Assembly: GCA_947503305.1 (NCBI GenBank)
Contig: CANNDF010000007.1
Span: 87,475-151,474 of the forward strand
DNA from: an uncultured Dokdonia sp.
GTDB lineage: Bacteria > Bacteroidota > Bacteroidia > Flavobacteriales > Flavobacteriaceae
Reading direction: 5' to 3'
DNA: 64,000 bases
Made by a program: the position numbers and the translations under genes. The notes beneath the pieces were generated by a model. The model saw nothing but the letters and a program-made list of their open reading frames with translations. It was not told the DNA's origin and did no database searches. The number at the start of each line of letters is the position of its first letter. The first letter of the stretch is position 1. This document shows, piece after piece, positions 53,201 through 62,256 of this stretch.

Positions 53201-53523
53201 AACGTAGTATAGATAGATATGAGAAAGAAATTCTAGAGCAGTTACTAAAATTATTTAGTGAAACAAATAAAGCCGTTGATTTCGATGAATTCGCCAGTTC
53301 CTGGATCGACTTCCTGCAACCTTATCTCGATGACAAAAGAGACCGAAACATTAGAAATAGACAGTCCTTTAATCTTAATGAACTTAAAAAGACGGCAGAG
53401 ATAAAAAGAATAGATTTCGACTTAGAAAAGTTACAATCTATTTTAGAAGACACACCATTACATCAGGATATTGATAGCAAGATTGTTTCTTGTATTGTTG
53501 GGGTACCTCTTAAAGATAATTAA
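50269..53523 (+). CDS. PLD-nuclease and superfamily 2 helicase fusion
   Basis: A 1084-residue protein. Residues 1-220 form a phospholipase D-like nuclease domain with one HKD-type motif (LHSKIYVGDETAMIGSAN, near 146-163). The helicase has Walker A ADPTGAGKT (from 278), DEAH (367-370) and VEQRFGRIDRMD (motif VI). The C-terminus (850-1084) is helical. Such PLD-helicases occur in defence islands and are thought to degrade invading DNA. It opens the right-end island and is A+T-rich relative to the backbone. Confidence 0.83.
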   Translation: MSKEKKKNSVIGQISIDFNIPLESLYEWPLQVDFPINYLDRNVESILLPDIDRSKNFTVLTGYTSLSYLIDCFGQFEKYTKDKKIKIVLGFDPNFRGRKRYQTKSLDKEIAEYWLQKRLSILQGGSIINLISKIKSENIEIKFFSKLHSKIYVGDETAMIGSANFSNNGLKKQTESNYRTLKSDDEFRYTGIKNLADNYFHLAEPYPHIVELLENLISEVDWKDALARAISEVLDGGWLSEYKNLMSRLENANLWPTQWSGLAQAMNILQENSNVLIADPTGAGKTKLCSTIILALESWLYENGRKEKANSIIVCPPLVKDKWKGEFRELSTISNNQISNGTLSNGKAKSLKVAEKELELANILAIDEAHNYLNVSSKRSIAIRKNKADFKLLITATPINKKVDDLLKIIELLDVDNLDDDSFEVFKNLRLRPDLSKPEDILKLKGFVSKFTVRRTKSSINDFIDLEPEKYKNALGNICRFPNQVPKVYDTEETEKDIEIVHQISEICKELKGITYLKKITKPKFEISEDKKQNYVNNRLNVAKHLSIYVIRHRLRSSYIALLEHIIGANEVQKFKQFDTRKASGNKIKVNEIGKLISKNKVPFISPYFKDCEIPSWISNISEYQKACNEELSRYLEIARLVKQLSGNRELGKANELLRQMKTHKKVLAFDTCIITLYYLKHILNEQKSEIKILIASGDNVKESDEVLEKFNLKSDNEERIIALCSDKMSEGVDLQKASAVTLLDLPSVIRIVEQRFGRIDRMDTPIPEIEMYWPNDSEEFSLRGDKRLYALNDLVTDTIGSNFDIPSELKFRKFSTDNDIEGIIEEYQQYEKLDESWEGIQDSFQPIIELKQGKSGLITEEEYKAYKDIKSQVKVGVSFLKSTKAWCFIATRGDKSHSPKWYFIYTSPEEIVLTDFGDVSKALRNELSGKEEKLAWNNKHLEHYLKILRKKEIELLPPKKRRALKVAQEVLKHRLKKRSIDRYEKEILEQLLKLFSETNKAVDFDEFASSWIDFLQPYLDDKRDRNIRNRQSFNLNELKKTAEIKRIDFDLEKLQSILEDTPLHQDIDSKIVSCIVGVPLKDN

Positions 53524-53541
53524 CGGCGGTACTAGTTTACG

Positions 53542-53556
53542 CTTTCGCGAAAGCAT
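53542..53556. repeat. Scattered palindrome, intergenic copy
   Basis: CGCTTTCGCGAAAGC in the gap between the helicase and the Cap4-like gene. Confidence 0.85.
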
Positions 53557-53612
53557 AACCACAAAACCCTAATTTCTTTACTTTCATTTTTTATTGAAAT
53601 AGAAAAAATATG

Positions 53613-53625
53613 ACTCAAAATGAGT
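53613..53625. promoter_or_regulatory. Candidate operator, perfect inverted repeat
   Basis: ACTCAAAATGAGT, 5-bp arms with a 3-base centre, lies 66 bp upstream of the Cap4-like gene start at 53691. No regulator is known. Confidence 0.3.
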
Positions 53626-53690
53626 ATTTTGTGAAAGAACAATACTATTTCTATTGATTTTTAAATATCAACATCTTAATATTTGCCACG

Positions 53691-54374
53691 ATGTCTCATC
53701 CTGAAGGTAGTGCAACAAATATGGGTGTGGAATATCAAAACTGGTTTCTGGCCTTACAGATTGCTTACAGTTTTTTTGAGCCTAATCGAACCATATACCC
53801 TGAGAATTTTAAAACTCCAATAGATATTATAGATGATATTAAAGTAGTCGAAAACAGACAGAGTACTTTCTATAATATAAAGCAAGCATCATCAGCCAAG
53901 AGTCTACATTGGAACAATGGCGCACTTAAAAAAAATTGTGTTATTGAGCATATCAAACAACAGTTTGAGGCTGACAGTACTGCTAATATTGTATTTGTTT
54001 CTCAGAGTAACTGCTATTTGTTTACAGAGGTATTTCAAAGAGCGATAAACGCACTAACTATAGCAGACCTAAATAAAGTTCTTGCGTCAGACCACTGCTC
54101 GGAAAGTTGGGAAAGTGCAAAAGATGAGTTTAACTACGATGATGCGAGATTGCTTGCATTAGCTCGTAAAGTAACAATGCGTTGCCTGCCACTATACGAG
54201 ATAAAAAAACTTATTGAGCACCGTTTTGTTCCATTAGGACACCATCAAATTATTGGTGATATATTTTTTGCCAAAGCAGTAGAATGCTCTGCCAGAAAAA
54301 CGCGCATTACAAAAGAGCTCATTAACCTATGGCTGGAAGAAAAAAGCATCAGTTTTAAACCGAATAAAAAATGA
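53691..54374 (+). CDS. Cap4/DUF4297-like nuclease
   Basis: A 227-residue protein. GVEYQNWFLALQIAYSFF, then PEN, then DIIDDIKVVE and TFYNIKQASS form the outline of a DUF4297/Cap4 dsDNA nuclease domain: an E, a DD and a K in the right order. The following VFVSQSNCY and helices complete it. It overlaps the Mrr-STAND gene by 4 bp, so the two are one translation unit. It could be an auxiliary nuclease of that NTPase. Confidence 0.65.
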   Translation: MSHPEGSATNMGVEYQNWFLALQIAYSFFEPNRTIYPENFKTPIDIIDDIKVVENRQSTFYNIKQASSAKSLHWNNGALKKNCVIEHIKQQFEADSTANIVFVSQSNCYLFTEVFQRAINALTIADLNKVLASDHCSESWESAKDEFNYDDARLLALARKVTMRCLPLYEIKKLIEHRFVPLGHHQIIGDIFFAKAVECSARKTRITKELINLWLEEKSISFKPNKK

Positions 54375-57300
54375 AAGAAACCGTATATATAAATAGAGCT
54401 ATAGATTTTAATAAACTGGGACATAGAGAATTTGAGCAAATAGTCTATCACTATTTTGAAGACCAAATCGCTAACGGGTTTTATCTTGGTATATATGACA
54501 ATGCGGTTTTGTCATCTGGTGTAGGTGAAAAAGGTGCTGACGTTATACTTTTTCTTGATGGTAAAATCAAGGCAGTCGTACAATGTAAAAAATACAATCG
54601 AAATTATGGAATTAATGATTTTTTCAAGGAACTAATAAAATTCCTGCTTTATCATATTGAAGAAGCAAACGGTGCAAGCCAGAATTCTTCTTCCTTAATT
54701 TACGACATAGAGGACTTCACCTATTTCTTTGCAGTTTCTAAAGATTTTACGCAACCTGCCAAGACATTTATCGGAGATTTTAATAACAATGTTTCACCTA
54801 AAAAAATAAAGCCAATATTTAATAAAGTCATTTCTTCCAAAACATTTGAAAGCCTGAATCCAGAAGAAGCATTTAACCAGCTCAAAGATTTACTTGCACT
54901 AATAGTTGTGAAACCTGTTACTGCTGTTGACATAGATATTATTGTTAGGTCTAATCAATTTGTGATGAGCCGATTTTTTACGCAACCAGCTTCCATTAAT
55001 TCTGATAATATTGATGAGGCGCCTACTACTAAAAATAATAGTAATAATGGACTCAATACAGAACAAGCTTTAAAGAAAGTTAATCAGATTTCTATTGATA
55101 TCACTAATGTCAAGAGCTATTTTGGAACTAATGATTCTTTGTTTGTGCAACGACCACAGTTAGACCAGATTTATAAATGGACGCAGAAGAGAATCAAGGA
55201 AAATGAATTAAACCTTGCTGTTGTAGCAGGAAATGCTGGGATGGGTAAATCTGTAATTATATCCCAGTTATATAAAAAACTAAGTGAAGAGAATGTTCCC
55301 GTCATATCCTTTAAGGCAGATAGGATGATGTTTAATTCTATCACAGAGTTTGAAAACGAATATAAACTCGAAACTGGTTTTGAAAGTTTGTTTGAACAAC
55401 ACTTAGCTAACAGTTCATATGGCGTGCTATTAATAGACCAAATTGATGCCTTATCGCAAGCGTTATCTTCTGATTTAAAACCACTAAATTTTTATGACAA
55501 TCTCATCAAGCAATTTATTAATCATCCAAGAATTAAGATTATTATCTCTACGCGTATATATGATTTAAATTATGACCCTATTATATCAAACTATCGTGGC
55601 AAACAAACTTTTAAGATAGAGCGTTTAGAAAGAATAGATGTTCTCAAAGTTTTAAAAAAATCGCACGTAAAGGATATATCTAAACTAAGTGATATATTTC
55701 TCAGTCTTATATCAGTTCCGCTACATCTGGACGTATTCTTAAAGATTTACTCAGATGATTTTAAACCTAATGAAATTAGAAATCTTCAAGATTTATTTAA
55801 TGAATTATGGAGACAAAAGATATTGAGAAAAGGCAAAGCTAATTCTATAGCAGTTGACTCTCAAAGATGTGCTGAGTTTGTATTTAGCATTGCCTCAAAA
55901 ATGTATGAGAAACAAGATATACATTTAGATGAACGTCTATTTGAAGACCAATATTCGAAAGAGATAGAGTATCTCAAGTCTGAAGGTATTTTGATTCAAA
56001 GTGATAAGATTGAATTTTTTCATCAATCATTTTTCGACTATACCTATGCTCGCAATTTTGCAACGCAATCTACAAGCCTTTTAAAAGTCATAACCAGTAA
56101 ACATCAAGGCCTGTTCATTCGTTCTAAAATCAAACAAATCGTTAGTTACAAAAGAGGCGTTTCACAAGATGAATATTTAGCAGATATTAAAGCTGTTTTA
56201 ATGTCTGAAGATGTCCGTTTTCATATTAAATTATTAGTACTACAACAACTGGCTTTTCAAGAACAGCCTATGCCTCAAGAGCAGGACATTGTACAAGAGA
56301 TTGTTTACAGTAGTACAAATTTGCAAAGTGCATTTGCATCTGCGTTTATGAGTGCAGATTGGTTACACTTCTACTTAGATAGAAATATTTATACCAAGGC
56401 TATTGAGTCTGATACTTTAGAGCTTAAAAAAGAAATAGAACAAGTGTTTAGACGCTTTATATTTTCAGAAGAGAGTGACCTGCTTATTAATTACTATGAA
56501 AATCTTAAAGATTCTACAATAAAGGACGAGTTAATTATCGACTATCTGTGGCGAATAAGAGAAGCGAAGAATGAGACCGCTCTAGACTTAGTTTCTTCTG
56601 TTTTAAATAGACAAAAAGATGTTGCAAAGCAATACTGGTTTTATCAGATTTTAGAAAGTGCGGTAGTACATTTTCCAGAATGGGTTTCGGAACATATTTT
56701 AAAGTATATCGACATTAAAAAAGGAACAGACACTCAGGATGACAATAATTATTTTTATGCTTATTCAGGTGGTGGTGAACTGTATGAAAAGCTATGGAAA
56801 GCTCATCCAGATATCACGTACCAACTGGTAAAAAAAATCATAAAACTTATCATTGATAAACGTCGCTATGAAAATGAGAGCAACATTATTTTAGATAGCG
56901 CTTATCTTATTTATGACCGCCAGAATAATGATATGTATGAGCATCATAATCAAATAGATAAACTACAAACTTATCTTGAAGACACTTTTTTAACTAATGA
57001 AACATATGTTAGAGCCGAAGTAAATGATTATCTAAAATCTAATTTTATAGTAGATATTATTATAGGCTTCAGCGTTATTCTTAAATATCCAGGTCATTTT
57101 GTTGATGAAGCATATTCGTTTTTAAGTAATGTGAAAAAATTAGAAGAAGTCTACAGCTTAAACTCATATCTCAACTATATGATACGCGAGGTTTTTGGTA
57201 AAATGTATGCTTATTTAGATACAAACAAGAAGAAGTATATTGATATTAATGTGCTCAAGACCTTTAGAAAAGATATAGAACTCAGAGTTGTTGAAAATAG

Positions 57301-58852
57301 AGACGGTAAAAAAGGAAATAATAAATATTACGGTATTGGTAAGTACGAATTACTTGATTCTATTAACAGACAAAAACCACTTATAGGAAAACTCAAAAGA
57401 GAATTTCAGGAATTTAAAAGAAAGTTTGGTGTGCTTAACAATGAAGCACCAAAAGGTGTTTCCGTTTCGATAAATCGAGACCCATTGGAAAATGCGAATT
57501 ATTCTCAGTTTTCAACAGCACAATGGCTTAATAGTTTTAAAACATATACCTATACAAATAAGAGTTTAAACAGATGGAATCAACCTACGGAATATGAACA
57601 CGGCAGAAAATTTTTAGATGAAGTCGCTTCAAAACCTATGGAATATATTGATTTCATTAAAAAGCTAATTGCAGACAAAGACGTATCAAACACTTATATA
57701 GTAAAAGCACTGGAAGGCTTGCGAGACGGGAAAATACAACCAGATATTCTAAAAATACTATTTGTCGAAACTATCAATACTCGCACGTTTGAAAAAGAGA
57801 ATTTATTGTATTTAATATGGGTAACTCGCCATTTTGTAGCACATAAGAAAGCTTATCCTGAAATTTTAGAATTCCTAAAAGAAAATGCACAAAATGGTGA
57901 TGAAGGAAGAGACCAATACAACGATGCTTTAAGTATAGGAATAAATTCAGTAAGAGGCGCAGCGGTAAGTAGCCTTGTAGATTTTATTTATAACAAAGCT
58001 AATTTTGAGTTTACTTTTAAAGTATTAGAGTCTTTAGTCAGTAACTCAAAACCCACAACACGTTCAGCAGCGCTTTATAAATTACAGTATTCTATTAAAT
58101 ATGATAAAGATAGGGTCTTAAAGCTAGTTCTAGGACTAGCTAAAGATTGTGATGCAGGTGTACTTAAGGTAGCTATTAATCCGTTGCAATATTTAGTGCA
58201 TCACAATTTTGAAAAACTCATTCCATTCTTTGAAAACGCAGTAAAAGTGACAGCCGCGAGTAAAGAAATAGGAGTACTTATAACGGTTGCTTATTGCAAT
58301 GACTACCCAAAATCAGATGAGTTGCTTGAAACATTTTTATTGTATAATGAGCCTAATAGCATTATAAAAACAGCTTTTGACTTTATTAAATATGATAATA
58401 AAATAGCCAAAGCATTAACTATTGTTCATCGTTTTTTAGAACGCAAGGACGAAGAAATAGGTCAGATTTATGACAGAGCCTTTTTTCATATTGAGCCAAA
58501 TTTATTCTCTAAAATAAGAGTCTTTTTATTTGAGTATGTACAATCATCGGTAGGCTTGTGGCGTGAACATCCTTTTTATGAATTTTTACTCAAAAGTTCA
58601 GGAAAACATCATAAGGATTGTATAGAATTAGCAAGTTTTTACAAAAATCATCATAGCCCAGATATTACTCAAAGAGGACTACGCAATGAGCCTCTTAAAG
58701 TTATTATAAGTGCCTATAATGCGATACGAGATTATGATAAAACAAATGAAGCCTTAGAAAAAGCGATTGATGTTTTTGATGATATGCTTCAGAATGAAGA
58801 CTATAGAGACCATAATGCGTATGAGGTTCTTAAAGATATAGATATGTATTAG
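54371..58852 (+). CDS. Mrr-STAND NTPase, Avs-like defence protein
   Basis: A 1493-residue protein. The N-terminus is an Mrr-like nuclease (HREFEQIVYHYF, GEKGADVILFL, VVQCKKYN: D and QxK in place). The STAND NTPase follows: Walker A GNAGMGKS (287-294) and Walker B YGVLLIDQID (about 350-359). The C-terminal 900 residues are helical, repeat-like (HEAT-type appearance), the usual sensor part. Architecture and length resemble Avs4, which senses a phage protein and then cuts DNA. No claim is made about the ligand. It lies downstream of a Cap4-like protein with a 4-bp overlap. Confidence 0.82.
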   Translation: MKETVYINRAIDFNKLGHREFEQIVYHYFEDQIANGFYLGIYDNAVLSSGVGEKGADVILFLDGKIKAVVQCKKYNRNYGINDFFKELIKFLLYHIEEANGASQNSSSLIYDIEDFTYFFAVSKDFTQPAKTFIGDFNNNVSPKKIKPIFNKVISSKTFESLNPEEAFNQLKDLLALIVVKPVTAVDIDIIVRSNQFVMSRFFTQPASINSDNIDEAPTTKNNSNNGLNTEQALKKVNQISIDITNVKSYFGTNDSLFVQRPQLDQIYKWTQKRIKENELNLAVVAGNAGMGKSVIISQLYKKLSEENVPVISFKADRMMFNSITEFENEYKLETGFESLFEQHLANSSYGVLLIDQIDALSQALSSDLKPLNFYDNLIKQFINHPRIKIIISTRIYDLNYDPIISNYRGKQTFKIERLERIDVLKVLKKSHVKDISKLSDIFLSLISVPLHLDVFLKIYSDDFKPNEIRNLQDLFNELWRQKILRKGKANSIAVDSQRCAEFVFSIASKMYEKQDIHLDERLFEDQYSKEIEYLKSEGILIQSDKIEFFHQSFFDYTYARNFATQSTSLLKVITSKHQGLFIRSKIKQIVSYKRGVSQDEYLADIKAVLMSEDVRFHIKLLVLQQLAFQEQPMPQEQDIVQEIVYSSTNLQSAFASAFMSADWLHFYLDRNIYTKAIESDTLELKKEIEQVFRRFIFSEESDLLINYYENLKDSTIKDELIIDYLWRIREAKNETALDLVSSVLNRQKDVAKQYWFYQILESAVVHFPEWVSEHILKYIDIKKGTDTQDDNNYFYAYSGGGELYEKLWKAHPDITYQLVKKIIKLIIDKRRYENESNIILDSAYLIYDRQNNDMYEHHNQIDKLQTYLEDTFLTNETYVRAEVNDYLKSNFIVDIIIGFSVILKYPGHFVDEAYSFLSNVKKLEEVYSLNSYLNYMIREVFGKMYAYLDTNKKKYIDINVLKTFRKDIELRVVENRDGKKGNNKYYGIGKYELLDSINRQKPLIGKLKREFQEFKRKFGVLNNEAPKGVSVSINRDPLENANYSQFSTAQWLNSFKTYTYTNKSLNRWNQPTEYEHGRKFLDEVASKPMEYIDFIKKLIADKDVSNTYIVKALEGLRDGKIQPDILKILFVETINTRTFEKENLLYLIWVTRHFVAHKKAYPEILEFLKENAQNGDEGRDQYNDALSIGINSVRGAAVSSLVDFIYNKANFEFTFKVLESLVSNSKPTTRSAALYKLQYSIKYDKDRVLKLVLGLAKDCDAGVLKVAINPLQYLVHHNFEKLIPFFENAVKVTAASKEIGVLITVAYCNDYPKSDELLETFLLYNEPNSIIKTAFDFIKYDNKIAKALTIVHRFLERKDEEIGQIYDRAFFHIEPNLFSKIRVFLFEYVQSSVGLWREHPFYEFLLKSSGKHHKDCIELASFYKNHHSPDITQRGLRNEPLKVIISAYNAIRDYDKTNEALEKAIDVFDDMLQNEDYRDHNAYEVLKDIDMY

Positions 58853-58860
58853 AAGAATTA

Positions 58861-58876
58861 CGCTTTCGCGAAAGCG
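58861..58876. repeat. Scattered palindrome, intergenic copy
   Basis: CGCTTTCGCGAAAGCG in the 39-bp gap between the Mrr-STAND gene and the DUF6602-like gene. Confidence 0.9.
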
Positions 58877-58891
58877 TACAATGCAAAAACA

Positions 58892-59668
58892 ATGGTAGAT
58901 TATTTTAGACTTGTAAGTGAAGAGCTTTTTATCAAATTAAATCAGATAAAGACATTTATTAAAAAACACAATCCTACGATTGGAGTTTTAACCGAGGAAA
59001 TATTACGAAACTTTTTACAACAATATATTCCTAAAGGAGTAAGTGTAGAGCAAGGGTTTATTCTAAATAAAAATGGCACATTATCTAAGCAATGTGATAT
59101 CATTATTTATGATAGTAACTTGTACGCACCATTTTACAGAATTAATGATATTGTAGTAGTGCCGTCAGAGTCTGTTGTTTCGATTATTGAGGTTAAAACC
59201 ACAGTTACCAAACAAATATTTCATCAAGTAATAGATTACTTTAAATCATTTACAGATGTTTTACAGCCTACTACTGGTAAGCATCTGTTCATCTACAATG
59301 CGCCAAAAGTTGATAGATTAAATGAATATTTTCATTCATACTCGCATCCAGGAGAGTATCAACTGTTTGACCACGATACATTTTATGAATTACCTATGAC
59401 AATAACAGGTATCAATAATTCATTTCACTTAAGAAGAGACTATGTGATTTTTGAAAGAGACGCTAAGGGATATCTATCTTACAACTATGAAAACGAAAGC
59501 AATCTGGATATCAGCTCATTAGAACTATTTTATTCAAACATATATGCTGAAGTTACTCATTACTTATCTCAAAAAGTTGCTGAAAATCATCAAATAACCT
59601 CAAGAGATGATTACCACGAGTCGCGCAACTTAAAAAGTATTTCTGCTATAGAATTGTTTGATATGTAA
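58892..59668 (+). CDS. DUF6602-like nuclease-fold protein
   Basis: A 258-residue soluble protein. GTLSKQCDIIIYDSN, then SESVVSIIEVKTTV holds D...E-x-K of the PD-(D/E)xK type, as in DUF6602 proteins found in defence loci. The N-terminus is helical, and the C-terminus carries a HYLSQKVAE helix. It is the last gene before the right junction and is likely part of the same island as the STAND gene, 39 bp away across a palindrome. Confidence 0.72.
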   Translation: MVDYFRLVSEELFIKLNQIKTFIKKHNPTIGVLTEEILRNFLQQYIPKGVSVEQGFILNKNGTLSKQCDIIIYDSNLYAPFYRINDIVVVPSESVVSIIEVKTTVTKQIFHQVIDYFKSFTDVLQPTTGKHLFIYNAPKVDRLNEYFHSYSHPGEYQLFDHDTFYELPMTITGINNSFHLRRDYVIFERDAKGYLSYNYENESNLDISSLELFYSNIYAEVTHYLSQKVAENHQITSRDDYHESRNLKSISAIELFDM

Positions 59669-59707
59669 GACGTGGGCATTAAATTTTAGAAGATTTTAGC
59701 AAATTAT

Positions 59708-59712
59708 TCCAC
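59708..59712 (+). other. Candidate attR core
   Basis: TCCAC in ATTATTCCACAGC matches the end of the tmRNA acceptor (2476-2480). If this is the right junction, the native tmRNA was followed by the sequence that now begins AGCTTTAAAATACCC. No longer match is visible between 59669 and 59904, so this is weak. Confidence 0.25.
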
Positions 59713-59820
59713 AGCTTTAAAATACCCTTTTATTGATGAATCTGAAAAATATACAAACAACAAAAAGCACACTATAGCCAAAGTGAAGAAAGAGATTGTA
59801 TATAGAAACATTTAGAATAT

Positions 59821-59847
59821 CACAGCGACTGTGCTTTTATTTTTTTT
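59821..59847 (+). terminator. Plus-strand terminator, perhaps the native tmRNA terminator
   Basis: CACAG-CGA-CTGTG (59821-59833) followed by CTTTTATTTTTTTT. A second AGCACA/TGTGCT pairing with 59764-59769 is possible. It would end transcription from the DUF6602 gene, or from ssrA before the element inserted. Confidence 0.6.
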
Positions 59848-59849
59848 GC

Positions 59850-59883
59850 AAAAAAAAGCCCCATAGAAATAATGCTATGAGGC
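59850..59883 (-). terminator. Terminator of the DUF1573 lipoprotein gene
   Basis: On the minus strand GCCTCATAG and CTATGGGGC pair with one mismatch around an 8-base loop, followed by eight T. It lies directly after the DUF1573 stop and marks the start of host DNA. Confidence 0.82.
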
Positions 59884-59904
59884 CACAGATAAGGGTGAAA
59901 TCAA

Positions 59905-60339
59905 TTAGTTTGCTTGCACATTGGCAACAATGGTTACTATCTCTTCTCCATCTCTGGTATTGGCTTTAATGGTAATGGGCTGTTTTATATTGCCCTTTTT
60001 ACCTCTAGAATTAAATTTTACTTTGAATTCTCCTGTTCCTCCAGGTAATACTGGACTATTGGTCCATCCTTCTGGGACTGTGCATCCACATTTTGCTTTT
60101 ATTGATACTATATTTAGAACTCCTTGTCCGACATTTTCAAAACGAAATGTAGTTTCCTTTTCTTCCCCTTGTTGCATAATACCAAAATCGTGTTCAGTTT
60201 CTTCAAACTTTAATAAGGGGTAGGCTACTTGAGTTTCTTTTAAATTTGGTGTCTCATTTTGATTTGACGTTTTCTGATCTTGTTTGCAAGAAGTCAATGC
60301 AAAAGAACATATGGCTGTCAGTAGTATTAAGTGTCTCAT
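59905..60339 (-). CDS. DUF1573 lipoprotein
   Basis: A 144-residue protein with a lipoprotein signal (FALTSC, lipobox C17) and a DUF1573 Ig-like domain (EHDFGIMQQGEEKETTFRF, IVSIKAKCGCTVPEGW). DUF1573 proteins are common surface or periplasmic proteins in Bacteroidota. It is the first host gene right of the element and lies 5 bp downstream of the OmpA/PD40 gene, likely the same operon. Confidence 0.87.
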   Translation of the reverse strand: MRHLILLTAICSFALTSCKQDQKTSNQNETPNLKETQVAYPLLKFEETEHDFGIMQQGEEKETTFRFENVGQGVLNIVSIKAKCGCTVPEGWTNSPVLPGGTGEFKVKFNSRGKKGNIKQPITIKANTRDGEEIVTIVANVQAN

Positions 60340-60344
60340 ATTAA

Positions 60345-62246
60345 TTAGTTTTCTATTACTATAAATTCGCTACGGCGGTTTGCTTGATGGTCTTCTTTAG
60401 AACATTGTACCCCATTCCCACATTCATTTGTAAGTTGTGTTTCTCCATATCCTTTACCAGAGAGTCTAGATGCTTGAATATTTCCTTTTTCAACGAGGTA
60501 CTTTAATGTTGATGCATTTCTACGTTGCGATAGTGCAAGGTTATAAGCATCACGACCACGAGAATCTGTATGGGAACGTACATCTACTTTTACGTTAGGA
60601 AATTCTTGCATATAGGCAATAATTTTAGCAAGCTCTATCTCTGCGTCTGGTCTTATATAAGATTTGTCATAGTCAAAATATATGGGCTTTAAATTAAGCA
60701 ATTTAAATAAATCTGTTCCAACAGCGGCAGCTTGAGGTTTAGGTTCAGGCTTATTAAGAATAAGTGTTACTTCTGTAACTGTACTGGTCTTCTTTATAGC
60801 CCTAAGATCTAGTGATTGCCTCCCATCGTTGTATCCATCTTTTGCACCTGTAAATTGATATGTAGATTCTTCACAATCAAAAGTATATTTAAAATTACCT
60901 TGTGCATCAGAAATGAGAGTATCTATCTCAACATCATTTTTGTTTAGAGATATATTAACGTTTGAAAGAATAGTACCTAGATTATCTCTTGTAGTACCTA
61001 GTATTTCTTGCACGCACTTAGGTCGTATAAAGGTATAAATATCATCATCTCCAGCACCTCCAGGTCTGTTAGAAGTTATATACCCTTTTCTAGTCTCATC
61101 ATTGATTACATATCCAAAATCATCATAGGAGCTATTAATAGGAGTTCCTAGATTTTTAATTTGGTTTTCATCTAGTTTAAAAACGTCTAGCCCACCTAAT
61201 CCTGGATGTCCGTTAGATGAAAAATACAAAGTGTTATCTTCTCCAATAAATGGGAAGTTTTCACGAGCCTCTGTATTAATAATGTTTCCTAGATTTTCGG
61301 GAGTTCCATATTCTCCATTTTCATAGATATCCACTTTAAAAATGTCTGAAGCTCCTAAAGTACCAGGCATATCAGAGGAGAAGTATAGTGTTTTACCATC
61401 TGGACTTAGTGCCGGATGAGCAACGTTGTAATGATCACTATTAAAAGGTAGTTCTCTAATATCTGTCCACTTACCATTAATTAATGATGCGCGGAAAATC
61501 TTTAACTTATAGGTTTTATTTGAATCACCTCGTAATTTATTATTTATAAAGTTGTTTCGAGTAAAATACATCGTGTTTCCATCTGCAGTAAATGCGGTAG
61601 AAGATTCGTGATATTTTGTATTTACCTCTTCAAATGCGTTCTCGTTTGCATTTTCGCTTAAAGCGAAAATATCTAGAAATGGTTGATTATTCCATTTGTA
61701 CACCTTTCCATTTTTAACATTTGAGGATGCATAAACCAAGTTTCCTTTATATAAGGAAGTGCCAAAATCAGATAATGTTGTATTAATAGCTGTTAGATTT
61801 TCTAATTCATAATCTTCTGATACTCCCTTTATGATTTCTAAGTAATTACCAGAAGTAATAAATCGTTTTGCTCGTGAATCATTAGGCCAAAGTGTTGCAA
61901 ACTTTTGCATTGCTTCTTGAGAAGCATCATAATTCCCAATGGTTTTTAACGCGATTGCTTGTTTAAAATATAGTTCTGGATCTACCTCTTGATAGTGTTC
62001 AAAAATCTCATTTATCCAGCGATTAGCTTCAGCCATTTTTCCGTTGTAGTAATAGGCATTTGAAAGCTTTTCTAATAAGTCATAAGATACATTTCCTTTT
62101 TCTGCTTGTGGTAGTAATTTTTTTATTACCAGAGCATATTCATATTTGTCATAGTTCTGTTTTGCTATACCTTTTACGGTCTCCTGTGCTGTTGTGCTTA
62201 AGCTGAGCAAAACACAAATTGCTAGTATTATCGATTTTTTAATCAT
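60345..62246 (-). CDS. OmpA-family protein with TPR and PD40 propeller
   Basis: A 633-residue exported protein: a signal peptide (ending TTAQE), helical TPR-like repeats (30-140), PD40/WD40-like blades (about 190-400; ALSPDGKTLYFSSDMPG), a carboxypeptidase-regulatory-like domain and an OmpA peptidoglycan-binding domain (about 515-633; IYFDYDKSYIRPDAE, SHTDSRGRDAYN). It belongs with PorP/SprF-type genes and SprB-like adhesins in flavobacterial gliding and type IX secretion loci. It anchors the complex to the wall. An 10-bp gap separates it from the PorP gene. Confidence 0.9.
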   Translation of the reverse strand: MIKKSIILAICVLLSLSTTAQETVKGIAKQNYDKYEYALVIKKLLPQAEKGNVSYDLLEKLSNAYYYNGKMAEANRWINEIFEHYQEVDPELYFKQAIALKTIGNYDASQEAMQKFATLWPNDSRAKRFITSGNYLEIIKGVSEDYELENLTAINTTLSDFGTSLYKGNLVYASSNVKNGKVYKWNNQPFLDIFALSENANENAFEEVNTKYHESSTAFTADGNTMYFTRNNFINNKLRGDSNKTYKLKIFRASLINGKWTDIRELPFNSDHYNVAHPALSPDGKTLYFSSDMPGTLGASDIFKVDIYENGEYGTPENLGNIINTEARENFPFIGEDNTLYFSSNGHPGLGGLDVFKLDENQIKNLGTPINSSYDDFGYVINDETRKGYITSNRPGGAGDDDIYTFIRPKCVQEILGTTRDNLGTILSNVNISLNKNDVEIDTLISDAQGNFKYTFDCEESTYQFTGAKDGYNDGRQSLDLRAIKKTSTVTEVTLILNKPEPKPQAAAVGTDLFKLLNLKPIYFDYDKSYIRPDAEIELAKIIAYMQEFPNVKVDVRSHTDSRGRDAYNLALSQRRNASTLKYLVEKGNIQASRLSGKGYGETQLTNECGNGVQCSKEDHQANRRSEFIVIEN

Positions 62247-62256
62247 TATATGCTGT

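Noticed and set aside
59708..59712. TCCAC as a proven attR
   Set aside because: A five-base match is expected by chance; kept only as a candidate.
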